A DNA stretch of 64,000 nucleotides from Trichormus variabilis 0441 (GCF_009856605.1 NZ_CP047242.1:2362001-2426000), one strand, 5' to 3'. Shown: positions 45,702-55,843, numbered from the stretch's first letter. The notes: a model not told the origin generated them from the sequence alone. Numbers and translations: made by a program.

Positions 45702-46625
45702 TTATATTATGACATTTGAAGTTTCACCCAGATCATGAGAACGCACATTGGGAGATAAACTAGTTAAATCATCAATATTTCGCTTCATTGTGTTACAGAT
45801 GGCATCTAATGGTAAATCGTTAGGATCATAACCAAAAGGATTTTCAATCTCTAAACCGATCGCTTCAATGCCAAATAAAGTAAAACTCACTAACCCCACA
45901 ACTAAACCTGTCCACCAACCCAAACTCTCTACCATTTGAAAAGGTAAGAGAAAACAATATAATAATAATAATTGCTTAAGATGAATAGAATAAGCTAAAG
46001 GCATCGGTGTTCGGAGAATCCGTTCACAAGACCCTAGATTATCAACCAAATTGTTTAATAGTTCTTGTATAGATGTTAATTGATAAGTGTTTAAGCACTT
46101 GCGAGTATATTGCTGTTGTAAATAATCTCCAATCCAGAAGGCTACTTCTAACGGCGGATTATTCATACTCTTAAGTTTGAAATATCGAGAAGTGGAGATT
46201 AAGTCTTCAAGTTCACTATTTATAGGTTCTCCGCGCAAATGCAATTTAGTAGCCACAGCAAAAGCGACTAATAAGTTCAAAACTGATATTTTAGCTTCTC
46301 TATCCTTTGGTGAAATTTCATCCACAGATACCCAAATTTGTCTAGCCAAATTACGCGTGTTGTTGACTATAGACCCCCAGGCTTTCCTACCTTCCCAAAA
46401 ACGTTCATAAGCAGTGTTTGTCCGAAACACTAGTAATAAACCTAAAACAATACTAGGAATAACACTACCTAAAATTGGTTGGGATACAGGAATTTTTAGT
46501 TGATAAAGTAAAGTAACTAATACCCCGAATAAAGCGCAGCAAATAACGCGTTTGTAAATTGCGCCAATAACTGAGCCTCTAAGTTGAAAAGCTATTTGAA
46601 ACCAGCGTTTTCTCTCAACAGTCAT
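45702..46625 (-). CDS. Bestrophin-like chloride channel family protein
   Basis: 307 aa. Four membrane segments and the signature LLVFRTNTAYERFWEGRKAW (about 64-83) followed by NNTRNLARQIW; near the end IENPFGYDPNDLPLDAICNT (about 260) is the other conserved block. Family members form anion channels; algal members carry bicarbonate across thylakoids, and cyanobacterial roles are not fixed. Confidence 0.9.
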   Translation of the reverse strand: MTVERKRWFQIAFQLRGSVIGAIYKRVICCALFGVLVTLLYQLKIPVSQPILGSVIPSIVLGLLLVFRTNTAYERFWEGRKAWGSIVNNTRNLARQIWVSVDEISPKDREAKISVLNLLVAFAVATKLHLRGEPINSELEDLISTSRYFKLKSMNNPPLEVAFWIGDYLQQQYTRKCLNTYQLTSIQELLNNLVDNLGSCERILRTPMPLAYSIHLKQLLLLYCFLLPFQMVESLGWWTGLVVGLVSFTLFGIEAIGLEIENPFGYDPNDLPLDAICNTMKRNIDDLTSLSPNVRSHDLGETSNVII

Positions 46626-46791
46626 CTCATTAACCTAAAAAATACTGGGCGAACTCATCCAGCAAATGTCTGAATAACTTAAAAATCATAACTCCATAAG
46701 TAGCACAATTGGCATTGCGGAATTTACTATGATCGGCAAGATATCTGACTTTTTCAAAAAGTCGGGTATCTGAATCCTGTTTCACAGAAAC

Positions 46792-47442
46792 TCATCGCAC
46801 ACGTATGCTTCCAGCCTGACAATCTCGCAACCAAGTTTTGACACCTTGAGCAATACTACCGTTACTACTATCTCGTGGTGGCGATGGTGGTTGTTGTTGG
46901 GGATAAGCACCAGTCTGAGTAAACATCATCACAAAACGCCAGTCGCTAGAAGTTTTCGTCAGTAATAACCAATGAAATTCTTGTAATTCCACTGCTTTTT
47001 TATCTATGTACTGTCGTTCTAAGGTAGTAAAGAAAACTTGCTCAACATCTGACACAGATTTCTTTTGCCTATCTGTATTGGAACCCTCAACATTTAAAGG
47101 TAAGGGCTGAAACTCAGGTCTACCAGCTATCAACATATAACTATAAATATCACTACTGCGGCGGAGGCGACGACCGCGTTGAGTGGCACGATTCGCATAA
47201 CTCGGTAAATCGCGCAATAGCTGAGTAGTTAAAGTCTCTAAACTTTGCTGATGACAAACAAACTTTTTCTGAGGCTGTACAGAGGGTTGAGGAGAGAGGT
47301 TTTGTGAAAATGCCGTTTTCTCAGAACCATAGGAAACAATCAGCCAAAAACCCAAAGTCAGCAGCCAAAAGCCATAACTTGTCTTTTTAACAAAGTTAAG
47401 TGCTGTTAGCCTTATCAGGGGTTGAGCATCGTGCTGAGTCAT
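46792..47442 (-). CDS. Hypothetical protein with an N-terminal membrane anchor
   Basis: About 216 aa. YGFWLLTLGFWLIVSYGS (about 23-40) is a signal anchor; the rest, with CHQQSLETLTTQLLRDLPSY and EFHWLLLTKTSSDWRFVMMF, would be periplasmic. I do not recognise a family. ATG 47442 follows GGAAGG; a start at 47526 would add 28 Arg/Gly-rich residues encoded by a purine-rich repeat and overlap the pyrF stop. Confidence 0.62.
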   Translation of the reverse strand: MTQHDAQPLIRLTALNFVKKTSYGFWLLTLGFWLIVSYGSEKTAFSQNLSPQPSVQPQKKFVCHQQSLETLTTQLLRDLPSYANRATQRGRRLRRSSDIYSYMLIAGRPEFQPLPLNVEGSNTDRQKKSVSDVEQVFFTTLERQYIDKKAVELQEFHWLLLTKTSSDWRFVMMFTQTGAYPQQQPPSPPRDSSNGSIAQGVKTWLRDCQAGSIRVR

Positions 47443-47522
47443 AAATCCTTCCCCTGCTCCCCCTGCTCCTCTGCTCCTCCTCCTACTCCCCTGCCCCTTT
47501 TTCTGCCCTGCCATTTCTACCG

Positions 47523-48239
47523 TCATGCCACTGTAGTTAACTCTTGAGCAATTCGTTTCCAGGCTAACTCAGGTTCAGCAGCAGCAGTAATGGGACGACC
47601 AATTACTAAATAATCAGCCCCGGCTTGGATGGCTTGGGAGGGGGTGAGCGATCGCTTTTGGTCTTTTGCTTCTGCCCATGTTGGACGTACTCCCGGACAA
47701 ACCAGCACAAAGTCATCACCGCAAATTTGCCGCAACTGCGCCACTTCCTGGGGTGAACAAACAGCCCCATCTAATCCTACTTCTTGCGCCATCAACGCCA
47801 TATCTAAAGCATATTCTGGCAACTCTACAGGAATTTTCAAATCTAACGCCAACTGTCTAGCAGAAATACTGGTTAACACCGTCACAGCAATTAACTTAGA
47901 CGGTTTCACCCCAGCTTGTGCAGCCCCTTCCTCTACCGCCTCTTTCGCAGCCTTGAGGGCATCTCTGCCAGAGGTAGCATGAATTGTCATCAAATCCACC
48001 CCGTAGCGGGCTGCACCACGGCAAGCCCCAGCCACGGTATTAGGAATGTCGTGAAATTTTAAATCGAGAAAGATACGCTTTTGTCTAGATTTCAGCACTT
48101 CTAGAATTCTCGGCCCGGAACTAGTAAACAATTCCAAGCCAACCTTCCAGAAAGTCACCGACTCTAACTTATCAATGAGAGCGATCGCACTCTCCGTATC
48201 CGGCACATCCAAAGCCACAATTATTTTGTTATTAGTCAT
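47523..48239 (-). CDS. pyrF: Orotidine 5'-phosphate decarboxylase
   Basis: 238 aa. [20 protein letters not shown] at the start; the catalytic KFHD motif is [20 protein letters not shown] (about 55-74), with the partner Asp in [15 protein letters not shown] and [12 protein letters not shown] close the barrel. It makes UMP in pyrimidine synthesis. tyrS lies 102 bp upstream on the same strand. Confidence 0.95.
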
Positions 48240-48341
48240 TAGTCAGTTGTCAGTTGTCAGTTGTCATTGGTCAACAGTCTATAGTTATTCTCCTTTGCCT
48301 CCCCTGCTCCCCTGCCCCCTGCTCCCTGCCCCCTACTTCTT

Positions 48342-49538
48342 CTAAAGTACTAAGCGCACAAACTTATTTTTCCCTACTTGTAACACTCGCCCTTGGAGTT
48401 CATCTGGCTGCTGGAAGATAGTATCGGCATCAGAAATGCGATCGCCATCTAAGCGTACTCCACCTTCTTGGATTTTCCGTTTACCTTCCCCTGTGCTTTT
48501 GCATAGGCCAGTAGCACCGAGTAAATAAGCCAACTTAACAGGGAATTGGGGTACACCAGCTAAGGAAAATTCTGGGACAGCGCCTTCTTTACCGCCACTT
48601 TGGGCAGCTTCTTTGGCTTCCTGTGCTGCTTGTTCGCCGTGGTATTGTTTGACGATTTCCCAAGCCAGGAGCATTTGGCGATCGCGGGGATTTGCTGGTA
48701 ACTTGTCTATGGGTAAATCTGTCAGTAGTTCAAAATACTGTTCCAGCATTTGATCGGGAACACCTTGTAACTTTTGGTATTTTTGTCCTGGGTGTTCAGA
48801 CAAACTCACGTAATTACCTAAAGACTTGGACATTTTCTGCACACCATCAGTGCCAATCAAAATAGGCAAAAGTACTCCAAACTGGGGCTTTTGACCAAAA
48901 TGGCGCTGTAAATCACGACCAACAGCAATGTTAAACTTCTGGTCTGTGCCGCCTAATTCCACATCTGCCTCAATAGCCACCGAATCATACCCCTGCATCA
49001 AAGGATAAAGGAACTCATGCAGGAAAATTGGGTTCTCTTTCTTATAGCGATCGGCAAAGCCTTCCTTGGCTAACATTTGCCCCACGGTCATGGTAGCAAG
49101 TAACTCAGTAATTTTCCCTAAATCAAGCCGGGAAAGCCATTCTGAGTTATAACGTACCTCTAATCTGCCTGGTGTGTCAAAATCCAAAATAGGACGCACT
49201 TGGTCGAGGTAGGTTTGAGCATTTTGCTTCACATCTTCCTCTGTTAGTTGACGACGCATCTCAGACTTACCTGTTGGGTCGCCAATACGTGCCGTAAAAT
49301 CACCAATAATTAACACTGCCGTATGACCAGCATCTTGAAACCCTCGCAGTTTACGCATTGGTATGCTATGACCAAGATGAATATCGGCTCCTGTCGGGTC
49401 AATACCATATTTAACCCGTAGAGGTCGATCCGTAGTTGCTAGGCGTTTCTCTAGACTCTCGATGTCGCTTTCAGCATCAGTAGGTTGTGGGAAAACTTCC
49501 GCTATCCCACGATGTAGCCAAGAAAAATTTTCCGCCAT
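48342..49538 (-). CDS. tyrS: Tyrosine-tRNA ligase
   Basis: 398 aa. The HIGH motif appears as [11 protein letters not shown] (about 54), KMSKS as [10 protein letters not shown] (about 234), and the C-terminal S4 RNA-binding domain as [20 protein letters not shown] (about 352-371). This is the TyrS2-like branch with HxGH and KMSKS. It charges tRNA-Tyr. Confidence 0.96.
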   Translation of the reverse strand: MAENFSWLHRGIAEVFPQPTDAESDIESLEKRLATTDRPLRVKYGIDPTGADIHLGHSIPMRKLRGFQDAGHTAVLIIGDFTARIGDPTGKSEMRRQLTEEDVKQNAQTYLDQVRPILDFDTPGRLEVRYNSEWLSRLDLGKITELLATMTVGQMLAKEGFADRYKKENPIFLHEFLYPLMQGYDSVAIEADVELGGTDQKFNIAVGRDLQRHFGQKPQFGVLLPILIGTDGVQKMSKSLGNYVSLSEHPGQKYQKLQGVPDQMLEQYFELLTDLPIDKLPANPRDRQMLLAWEIVKQYHGEQAAQEAKEAAQSGGKEGAVPEFSLAGVPQFPVKLAYLLGATGLCKSTGEGKRKIQEGGVRLDGDRISDADTIFQQPDELQGRVLQVGKNKFVRLVL

Positions 49539-49714
49539 ACTTTAAGAGATTCGCTATTAACTACGTTTTTTACTAGAGAAATTGGGTTGGTTATGTTCAC
49601 GAGACAAATTGTCCGTTATTTCATCTGCCAAACTAATATAATTGCAAAAAATTAACCACCCTGCTTCAAAGAATGAATTACAGTAATATTTACAAGTGAG
49701 GAAGTGAAATCGCC

Positions 49715-51637
49715 GTGTCGTCTAGGACTTTTGAACAAAAGCAACCGCAACGTCGTACTTCGTCGGGATTTGAGTTTTTTAAAGGAGTAGGCCAGATAGC
49801 TGGCGGCACTCTTTTATCACTGACGATGTTGACAAGCTCCATTGTAGCTGGAGGGCTTGTTGGTTTAGCGATCAGTTTCCGCAATTTACCAGATGTCAGA
49901 CAGCTACGTAATTTCTTCCCATCGGAAACAACTTACATCTACGACATTAAAGGCAAACTACTAGCTAGTGTCCACGGGGAAGCCAACCGCGAAGTTGTAC
50001 CGTTAGATCGAATTTCCCCCAATCTGAAACGGGCTGTACTCGCCAGTGAAGATAGTCATTTCTATTATCACCACGGTATTAACCCCACTGGTGTAGGGCG
50101 TGCTGTCGTCACTAACTTGGTGGCGGGTGGTGTAAAAGAAGGTGGTTCTACCATCACCATGCAGTTGGTGAAGAACCTCTTTTTGACTCGTAAACGCGCT
50201 TTTACTAGGAAGTTAGCGGAAGGAGTGCTGGCAATCCGCTTAGAACAAATTCTTACTAAAGACCAAATTTTAGAAATGTACCTCAATCAAGTGTATTGGG
50301 GTCACAATAATTATGGTGTGCAAACAGCATCACGTAGTTACTTTAATAAGTCAGCCGAGAATTTAACGATCGCTGAATCGGCGATGATGGCGGGTTTAAT
50401 CCAAGCACCAGAAGAATTTAGCCCCTTTGCCAGTAAAAAATTGGCAAAACAAAAACAAAAAGAAGTACTGGGGCGGATGCTGGAATTGAACTGGATTACC
50501 CAGAAAGAATATGATGACGCTCTCAAGGAAGAACTTACATTCGGCAGAATTAGGTCATTTCAAGGTAGTGCGTTGCCATATATAACCAACACTGTGTCCC
50601 AGGAACTAGCGAAAAAGTTTGGTCGTGAAACCTTGTTGAAGGGTGGTATGCGGGTACAAACTACTGTCGATGCTAATTTCCAAACAATGGCAGAAGACAC
50701 TGTGAAGAAATGGCATAAAACTCTACTTGGTGAAGGATTAAGTAGAAATCAAATTGCCCTGGTAGCTATTGACCCCAGGACTCATTTTGTCAAAGCCCTA
50801 GTCGGTGGCGTAGACTCTAGAGCTAGTGAGTTTAACAGGGCTACACAAGCTCTACGTCAACCGGGATCTTCCTTTAAACCGTTTGTTTACTATGCTGCTT
50901 TTGCTACTGGTAAATTTGCACCTGATAGCACGGTGATAGATGCCCCAGTGAGATATCGTGATGGTGATAATTGGTATAGTCCTAGAAACTATGATGGTGG
51001 CTTTAGCGGTGCCATGTCCATTCGCACTGCCCTAGCACAATCACGTAACATTCCCGTGATTAAACTGGGTAAAACCATCGGTATGAATAAAGTTGTGGAA
51101 ACTTGCCGCATTTTAGGAATCATGAGTCCGATGGAACCTGTGACCTCTCTGCCGCTAGGGGCGATTGGTGTCACGCCACTGGAAATGGCTAGTGCTTATG
51201 CGACTTTTGCCAATTATGGTTGGCAATCACCACCGACAGTGATTGCGCGGATTACTGATAGTAGTGGCAATGTGTTGTTAGATAATACTCCCAAACCCCA
51301 GTTAGTGTTAGATCCTTGGGCATCGGCAGCGATTATCGATGTGATGCGATCAGTTGTTACTGATGGTACTGGTAAAGGTGCTGCGATAGATCGCCCGGCT
51401 GCGGGGAAAACGGGTACAACCTCATCTGAAAAAGATATTTGGTTTGTGGGTACTGTACCGCAGTTAACAACTGCTGTCTGGATAGGCAGGGATGACAACC
51501 GGCAGCTAGCCAGTGGCGCAACTGGTGGTGGTAAGGTTGCTCCTATCTGGCGTGATTTTATGACTAAGGCACTCAAGGGCGTACCAGTGCAGAACTTCAA
51601 GCCGCCTTCTCAATTTCCGCGTCCTAAGGCGAATTAA
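49715..51637 (+). CDS. Class A penicillin-binding protein (PBP1A family)
   Basis: 640 aa. A membrane anchor at about 28-52, then glycosyltransferase motifs EDSHFYYHHGINPTGVGRAV, GGSTITMQLVKNLFLTRKRA and RLEQILTKDQILEMYLNQVYWG-type block, then the transpeptidase with SSFKPF (SxxK, about 388), SRN (about 441) and GKTGTTSSEKD (KTG, about 565). It polymerises and cross-links peptidoglycan in the periplasm. GTG start; upstream AGTGAGGAAGTG is a possible ribosome site. Confidence 0.94.
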   Translation: MSSRTFEQKQPQRRTSSGFEFFKGVGQIAGGTLLSLTMLTSSIVAGGLVGLAISFRNLPDVRQLRNFFPSETTYIYDIKGKLLASVHGEANREVVPLDRISPNLKRAVLASEDSHFYYHHGINPTGVGRAVVTNLVAGGVKEGGSTITMQLVKNLFLTRKRAFTRKLAEGVLAIRLEQILTKDQILEMYLNQVYWGHNNYGVQTASRSYFNKSAENLTIAESAMMAGLIQAPEEFSPFASKKLAKQKQKEVLGRMLELNWITQKEYDDALKEELTFGRIRSFQGSALPYITNTVSQELAKKFGRETLLKGGMRVQTTVDANFQTMAEDTVKKWHKTLLGEGLSRNQIALVAIDPRTHFVKALVGGVDSRASEFNRATQALRQPGSSFKPFVYYAAFATGKFAPDSTVIDAPVRYRDGDNWYSPRNYDGGFSGAMSIRTALAQSRNIPVIKLGKTIGMNKVVETCRILGIMSPMEPVTSLPLGAIGVTPLEMASAYATFANYGWQSPPTVIARITDSSGNVLLDNTPKPQLVLDPWASAAIIDVMRSVVTDGTGKGAAIDRPAAGKTGTTSSEKDIWFVGTVPQLTTAVWIGRDDNRQLASGATGGGKVAPIWRDFMTKALKGVPVQNFKPPSQFPRPKAN

Positions 51638-51730
51638 GGGAGTGGGGATTGGGGATTGAGCAAGCATTTTTGAGTCAGTTATCCCCTCTACTCCCTTTGC
51701 CCTATCTTGCTCCTAGTCCCCACTTTCTTG

Positions 51731-52054
51731 TCAAGTCTGTTTCTCCAGTTCAGATTTCATCCTCTCTAGAGTCAGATTCATCTGGTCGAACATCTGTTGA
51801 GGAGTGATGCCAAACTGATTTAGTTGAGTCTTGAGCTGCTCTACAGTCATTTGTGCCATAAAGTCTTCTGAAAGCTCGAATCGCTTCATAAAGACGCGAT
51901 AGCGATCCATCATGGCTTCCATTTGCTCAATAAATAACTTTTTACCTTCACGGTCAAACTTACCGTAGTTGTTGCCTAGTTTAATCAGTGCTTGATAATC
52001 TTCAAACAACTGTTTTGCTTCTTGCTGAACTATCTCAGAGTCAAAGAATCCCAT
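51731..52054 (-). CDS. DUF1825 protein
   Basis: 107 aa, all helical. MGFFDSEIVQQEAKQLFEDY and QLKTQLNQFGITPQQMFDQM match DUF1825, a small family restricted to cyanobacteria and plant plastid lineages. Function unknown. It is transcribed towards the PBP gene. Confidence 0.85.
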   Translation of the reverse strand: MGFFDSEIVQQEAKQLFEDYQALIKLGNNYGKFDREGKKLFIEQMEAMMDRYRVFMKRFELSEDFMAQMTVEQLKTQLNQFGITPQQMFDQMNLTLERMKSELEKQT

Positions 52055-52166
52055 GTGCCTCTACTGGGCTGAGTAATATCACTCAGCAGCTTATAGTTTT
52101 GCCTCTATTTTTATTCTAGTCTAGGGGATTCATCTTATAAATAAACTTCGGTCTCAGTACGGTTTT

Positions 52167-53129
52167 TTACCGAGATTTCAACACTTGACTGAGATTAGCT
52201 TCTAATTTGGTAACAAATTTGCTCAGTATAGCAGCAATGCCTATAGCTTTAGCCAGTGATGGTGGATCAAGATTATCCATACAGTCGATTTTTAAATATT
52301 TGGCATATTTTAAAGCTAGTTCTTGCTGCGGATTTAGTTTTAATGCTTGGCGCATATAAACTTTCGCCATCCCCAGAAAACTCTGTCGTAGATAAACGAA
52401 GCCTAATAAGGCATAATAATCGCTGTTACTTGGTTCTAGCTTAATCGCATCCCGTAGTTCCTGCACTGCAATAGCCCATTGACCTTGTTTTGTATACTGA
52501 AGGCCACGCTGGTAGTGACGCGGGGCATAATTTATAACTGCGGGATGGACACTAGCTTTCTCGCCTGATGTGATCTCTCTTTCCTGGGGTTCTACTGGTT
52601 GAGGGTTTCCCTTGGGCTTTACAGGTGGATTTACTTCCAAAATTAAAGGTTCGGACTTTTGCAAGGATAAGTAAGCTAGATTGAGGGTAATTATTTGTTT
52701 AGTTACTTGATGGCACTTGCGGGGAGATTTATACTGAGCTTCAGCATAGGTGGCGATCGCCTGTTGATAAAACGAATCTGCCTGTTGTGCAGACATTGCC
52801 ATCATTTGCTTGGCTACGGCACTTTGCAGATATAGGGACTTTTTTTTCCAGGCGATCGCTTCTGACCGCAGCGATTCTAAAATGTCCTGACGCTTGTGCT
52901 TATTCTTCAATTGCTCGTAAGCAGGGTTAACTAAACAGGTAAAGATTGCTGTGCCTAATTCTTTCTCTAGACTATCGTTGTTAGTGTAGCGGTCAGGATG
53001 TAATAGTTTTGCTAAAACGTGATAGCGGGTGAGAATTTTTTTCTCATCAGCAGTCACAGGAATCCCTAACACAGCATAGGGGTCGGAGAGTTGTTTCAGC
53101 CATTCTGTGGGGAGAAAAGTCTGTGACAT
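52167..53129 (-). CDS. J-domain plus TPR protein
   Basis: 320 aa. The J-like domain at about 15-70 has DPYAVLGIPVTADEKKILTR and keeps HPD in LLHPDRYTN. After a long linker come two TPRs (YAPRHYQRGLQYTKQGQWAI; LEPSNSDYYALLGFVYLRQS). No membrane segment. It is likely a co-chaperone that couples substrate binding by TPRs to a DnaK. Confidence 0.85.
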   Translation of the reverse strand: MSQTFLPTEWLKQLSDPYAVLGIPVTADEKKILTRYHVLAKLLHPDRYTNNDSLEKELGTAIFTCLVNPAYEQLKNKHKRQDILESLRSEAIAWKKKSLYLQSAVAKQMMAMSAQQADSFYQQAIATYAEAQYKSPRKCHQVTKQIITLNLAYLSLQKSEPLILEVNPPVKPKGNPQPVEPQEREITSGEKASVHPAVINYAPRHYQRGLQYTKQGQWAIAVQELRDAIKLEPSNSDYYALLGFVYLRQSFLGMAKVYMRQALKLNPQQELALKYAKYLKIDCMDNLDPPSLAKAIGIAAILSKFVTKLEANLSQVLKSR

Positions 53130-53317
53130 TTGATTAGGATTTGCAGATGAAAACTTTAAGATAGCATCGAGGAGTGGGGATTGGATGCTGGGGACTGGGG
53201 TTAGGGATTAATATTTACGTGGGGTTTAAATGAATAAAATATATTTATATTTTGCAGGTGAAATGAAATTTTGTAAGGCCGCATTTATTTAGGTGTTTTG
53301 CGACGATCGCACTCTGA

Positions 53318-53345
53318 TTGACAAAACTGTGGTAATGATAGATTA
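53318..53345 (+). promoter_or_regulatory. Candidate promoter of the TM2-domain gene
   Basis: TTGACA at 53318-53323 is a consensus -35 box. A TAGATT-like -10 follows 15 bp later near 53339, then the start codon at 53355. The spacing is short, so this is tentative. Confidence 0.35.
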
Positions 53346-53354
53346 ATAGGGGAT

Positions 53355-53729
53355 ATGTTAACTAAGCGTAAAAGTCGAAGCATTGCCGCTATTTTAGCTT
53401 TTGCTGGGACAGTGAGCATCTCTGGATTACATAAGTTCTATCTAGGACAGCCACTTTGGGGGTTGTTGTATGTTTTACTTTCTTGGACACCTATTCCTAA
53501 GGTAGCTAGTGCTATTGAAGGGGTTTGGTATTTAGCCCAAGATGAAGAAGCTTTTGACAGAAATTTTAATTTGGGTAAACCCGCAGTCAAGCAATCCCCA
53601 TATGTAGTCAATCAGGTGGGGGCGATCGCTGATGCCTTACGTGAATTAGATAACCTACGTCAAGATGGCTTGATTTCTGAGTACGAATTTGAACAAAAGC
53701 GCCGTCAGTTGCTAGATCAGATTTCTTGA
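53355..53729 (+). CDS. TM2-domain protein with SHOCT-like tail
   Basis: 124 aa. Two hydrophobic segments separated by GLHKFYLGQPLWGLLYVLLS (about 24-43) fit the TM2 fold. The C-terminal DALRELDNLRQDGLISEYEFEQKRRQLLD-type segment (about 92-120) is a SHOCT short helix pair. Membrane protein of unknown role. Confidence 0.85.
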   Translation: MLTKRKSRSIAAILAFAGTVSISGLHKFYLGQPLWGLLYVLLSWTPIPKVASAIEGVWYLAQDEEAFDRNFNLGKPAVKQSPYVVNQVGAIADALRELDNLRQDGLISEYEFEQKRRQLLDQIS

Positions 53730-53730
53730 T

Positions 53731-53830
53731 GGGGATTGGGGATTGGAGATTGGGGATTGGGGATTGGGGACTAGGGATTTGGGAAGAATGACAACTGACA
53801 ACTGACAACTGACAACTGACAACTGACAAC
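53731..53830. repeat. Heptamer tandem repeats GGGGATT and TGACAAC
   Basis: A run of GGGGATTG-type units (53731-53775) is followed by six perfect TGACAAC units (53789-53830). They end just before the next gene, at 53837. Confidence 0.9.
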
Positions 53831-53836
53831 CGGCTA

Positions 53837-54370
53837 ATGACTAAATGGCTTCCTTGGAATTCTAAGTTACAAAAACTTCGTGCCAAGCTGCTCAATGACC
53901 CATACTATCGACTACAGTCTGGGGAAGAGATTCAGATTGCAGCAGAACTGGGAATTCGTATTGATACTAATCAAGCAACTGTTGATGACTGGTTGCGGCT
54001 ACCGGGTTTGTCGATTCACCAAGCGCGATCGCTTGTGGAGCTTTCCCATTCTGGTGTTAAATTTTACTGTATTGAAGATATTGCTGCGGCTTTGGGGCTA
54101 CCAGCACCAAGACTGGAACCGTTAAAGCCTTTATTGACTTTTAGTTATTATGATCATGAATCAATAGTTGGTTTTACGCAATTAGTTAATCCCAATACCG
54201 CCTCAGTTGAACAGTTAGTCCAAATACCATACATGGATATGTCTTTAGCCCAGGCTGTGGTAGAAAATCGAGCTTCGGCGGGAGCTTATCGTAATTTAGC
54301 TGATTTCCAACGAAGATTACAACTTCCTGGTGAGGCGATCGCCCAGTTAATGTATTTTCTGAGGTTTTAA
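53837..54370 (+). CDS. ComEA-like helix-hairpin-helix protein
   Basis: 177 aa. Two HhH modules: WLRLPGLSIHQARSLVELSH (about 53-72) and NTASVEQLVQIPYMDMSLAQ (about 117-136), the latter with the N.A...L...P form of ComEA/T2SK proteins. No signal peptide, unlike ComEA itself, so it is probably a cytoplasmic DNA-binding protein. Confidence 0.82.
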   Translation: MTKWLPWNSKLQKLRAKLLNDPYYRLQSGEEIQIAAELGIRIDTNQATVDDWLRLPGLSIHQARSLVELSHSGVKFYCIEDIAAALGLPAPRLEPLKPLLTFSYYDHESIVGFTQLVNPNTASVEQLVQIPYMDMSLAQAVVENRASAGAYRNLADFQRRLQLPGEAIAQLMYFLRF

Positions 54371-54374
54371 TTCT

Positions 54375-54521
54375 TTAGGACTTACGCACCCAGATTTTCT
54401 GTTGAGGCTGGGTGTAAGGGTATAGGGGTATAAGGGTTGCAAACATTTATACCCCTATACCCCTGTACTCATACACCCCTTTCCAAACCCTTGATTTTTT
54501 GTTTTCATGGGTAAGTCCTAT
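54375..54521. repeat. MITE-like element with TA-GGACTTAC ends, copy 1
   Basis: About 147 bp. The perfect terminal inverted repeat TAGGACTTAC (54376-54385) / GTAAGTCCTA (54511-54520) includes TA at each edge, as expected for an IS630/Tc1-type target duplication. The interior has GGGTATAGGGGTATAAGGGT paired with its complement. It ends 1 bp from the lepB stop. Confidence 0.75.
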
Positions 54522-55094
54522 TTAAATTATTCCTAAACGATCCAGGGGCCAAAAGCGAAATACTGCCCTACCAATAATATTCTCCTTGGGTAAAAAGCCC
54601 CAGTAGCGGGAGTCATTACTGTTGTTGCGGTTGTCTCCCATAACGAAGAACTGGTTATCTGGGACTTTGACTGGTGGAAATGGTTGATTAGGTGGTTCTG
54701 CAATGTAGTCTTCTGGTAATGCTTTGCCATTTAAGTAGACCTTGCCATTGTTAACGCTGATGATTTCTCCTGGTGTAGCAATCACACGTTTGATAAAAGC
54801 TTGATCTTTGGGGTATCCCCGGCGTTGTAGTTCTGCGGGTGGCTGAAAAACGACAATATCCCCAGTTGTTGGTTGTTGAAAATTGTAAGAGACTTTTTCC
54901 ACTACTAGGCGATCGCCTTCATATAAAGTAGGAACCATTGATTCTGAAGGTATGTAGCGGGGTTCGGCGATGAATGTCCGAATTAATAGGGCTAAACATA
55001 AAGCGATCGCTATCAGCGTTAAATTTTCTTGCCAACCTCGCCATGCTTTCGATGGTGTAGAGGCTTGTTTCGTATCACTTTCCTGAGGATTCAT
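54522..55094 (-). CDS. lepB: Signal peptidase I
   Basis: 190 aa. A membrane anchor at about 25-43, then box B RYIPSESMVPTLYEGDRLVV (about 47-66) with the catalytic Ser, the general-base Lys in FIKRVIATPGEII (about 103), and box E GDNRNNSNDSRYWGFLP (about 153-169). It cleaves Sec signal peptides on the outer face of plasma or thylakoid membrane. Repeat elements flank both sides. Confidence 0.95.
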   Translation of the reverse strand: MNPQESDTKQASTPSKAWRGWQENLTLIAIALCLALLIRTFIAEPRYIPSESMVPTLYEGDRLVVEKVSYNFQQPTTGDIVVFQPPAELQRRGYPKDQAFIKRVIATPGEIISVNNGKVYLNGKALPEDYIAEPPNQPFPPVKVPDNQFFVMGDNRNNSNDSRYWGFLPKENIIGRAVFRFWPLDRLGII

Positions 55095-55145
55095 AGAAGT
55101 TTTTGGCCAGTTGAATTAGGTAAAACAAATACTTTGATTATTCTA

Positions 55146-55227
55146 TTAGGACTTATGCAGCCAAATTCTTTATTTTAGGAGTGTTTAAGGGTGTCAGGAT
55201 TATATCCTCACACCCTGATCTTTTTTT
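55146..55227. repeat. MITE-like element, partial copy 2, with hairpin
   Basis: TTAGGACTTATGCAGCCAAA repeats the left end of the element at 54375 (one change in the first 11 bases), but no right end is found. It runs into an imperfect hairpin AGGGTGTCAGGAT (55188-55200) / ATCCTCACACCCT (55203-55215) and a T-run. Confidence 0.6.
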
Positions 55228-55843
55228 ACTTTTTCAGAACTAAGTGAAAAGAATTGAGATACCCCGTAATGGTTTTAGCTAAATTCTGCTGCTGTTTTTT
55301 AGTAGTTATAGCCATTACTTGATACAAGCGTCCTTCAGCTAAGTAAATTCTACTTCTGGTAATTTTGCCACCAGAATTAATGTACGCAATTTCCTTACCT
55401 GGATGACCATTAGAACTGCGAATATTGCGCTGATTCAACAAATTACTTTGGGTAGTCTTCAGCGCCATATCCCGAACGTTATTCAATATTTCTTGGGGGT
55501 CTGTTATTTTCCCATAACTATGGGGAAATTCATTGTATACCACTAAATAGGCTACTTCCTGTTTTGGTGGTTGGGCTAAAAATACCTCTAGGTTAATTTC
55601 CCCCATGTAAGTTTTTTGGGTTTGAGAATCCTGTTTAGGTATTCCTGGCATCAATACAGAAAAGCGTCCATCTGGGGCAGTAAATAACTTCCATTCTGAT
55701 GGGACTGGTTGAGCAGGTTTCTTTTGAGACACTGCTGTTTTGGCAGGCACAGAAGTAGGTTGCGGCTGGCGTGCTTCTACAATCATGGAACCGCTAGAAA
55801 CTAAGGTGGCGGCGATGAATGGTAAGACAAATTTTGGTGTCAT
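55226..55843 (-). CDS. Exported conserved hypothetical protein
   Basis: About 205 aa. A Sec signal MTPKFVLPFIAATLVSSGSM is seen if translation starts at ATG 55843; a GTG at 55873 would add ten residues. The mature part has EWKLFTAPDGRFSVLMPGIP (about 47-66) and YLVVYNEFP, a pattern I know from uncharacterised cyanobacterial exported proteins. It follows glk by 45 bp on the same strand. Role unknown. Confidence 0.7.
   Translation of the reverse strand: MTPKFVLPFIAATLVSSGSMIVEARQPQPTSVPAKTAVSQKKPAQPVPSEWKLFTAPDGRFSVLMPGIPKQDSQTQKTYMGEINLEVFLAQPPKQEVAYLVVYNEFPHSYGKITDPQEILNNVRDMALKTTQSNLLNQRNIRSSNGHPGKEIAYINSGGKITRSRIYLAEGRLYQVMAITTKKQQQNLAKTITGYLNSFHLVLKK

Noticed and set aside
53789..53830. 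Possible CRISPR-like array (regular short repeats)
   Set aside because: Units are contiguous 7-bp tandem repeats without spacers, and no cas genes are present.
55203..55220. CCTCACACC motif resembling the core of the cyanobacterial sRNA Yfr1
   Set aside because: The motif is one arm of a hairpin with TGTCAGGAT, not the exposed loop of Yfr1, and the surrounding stems do not fit.
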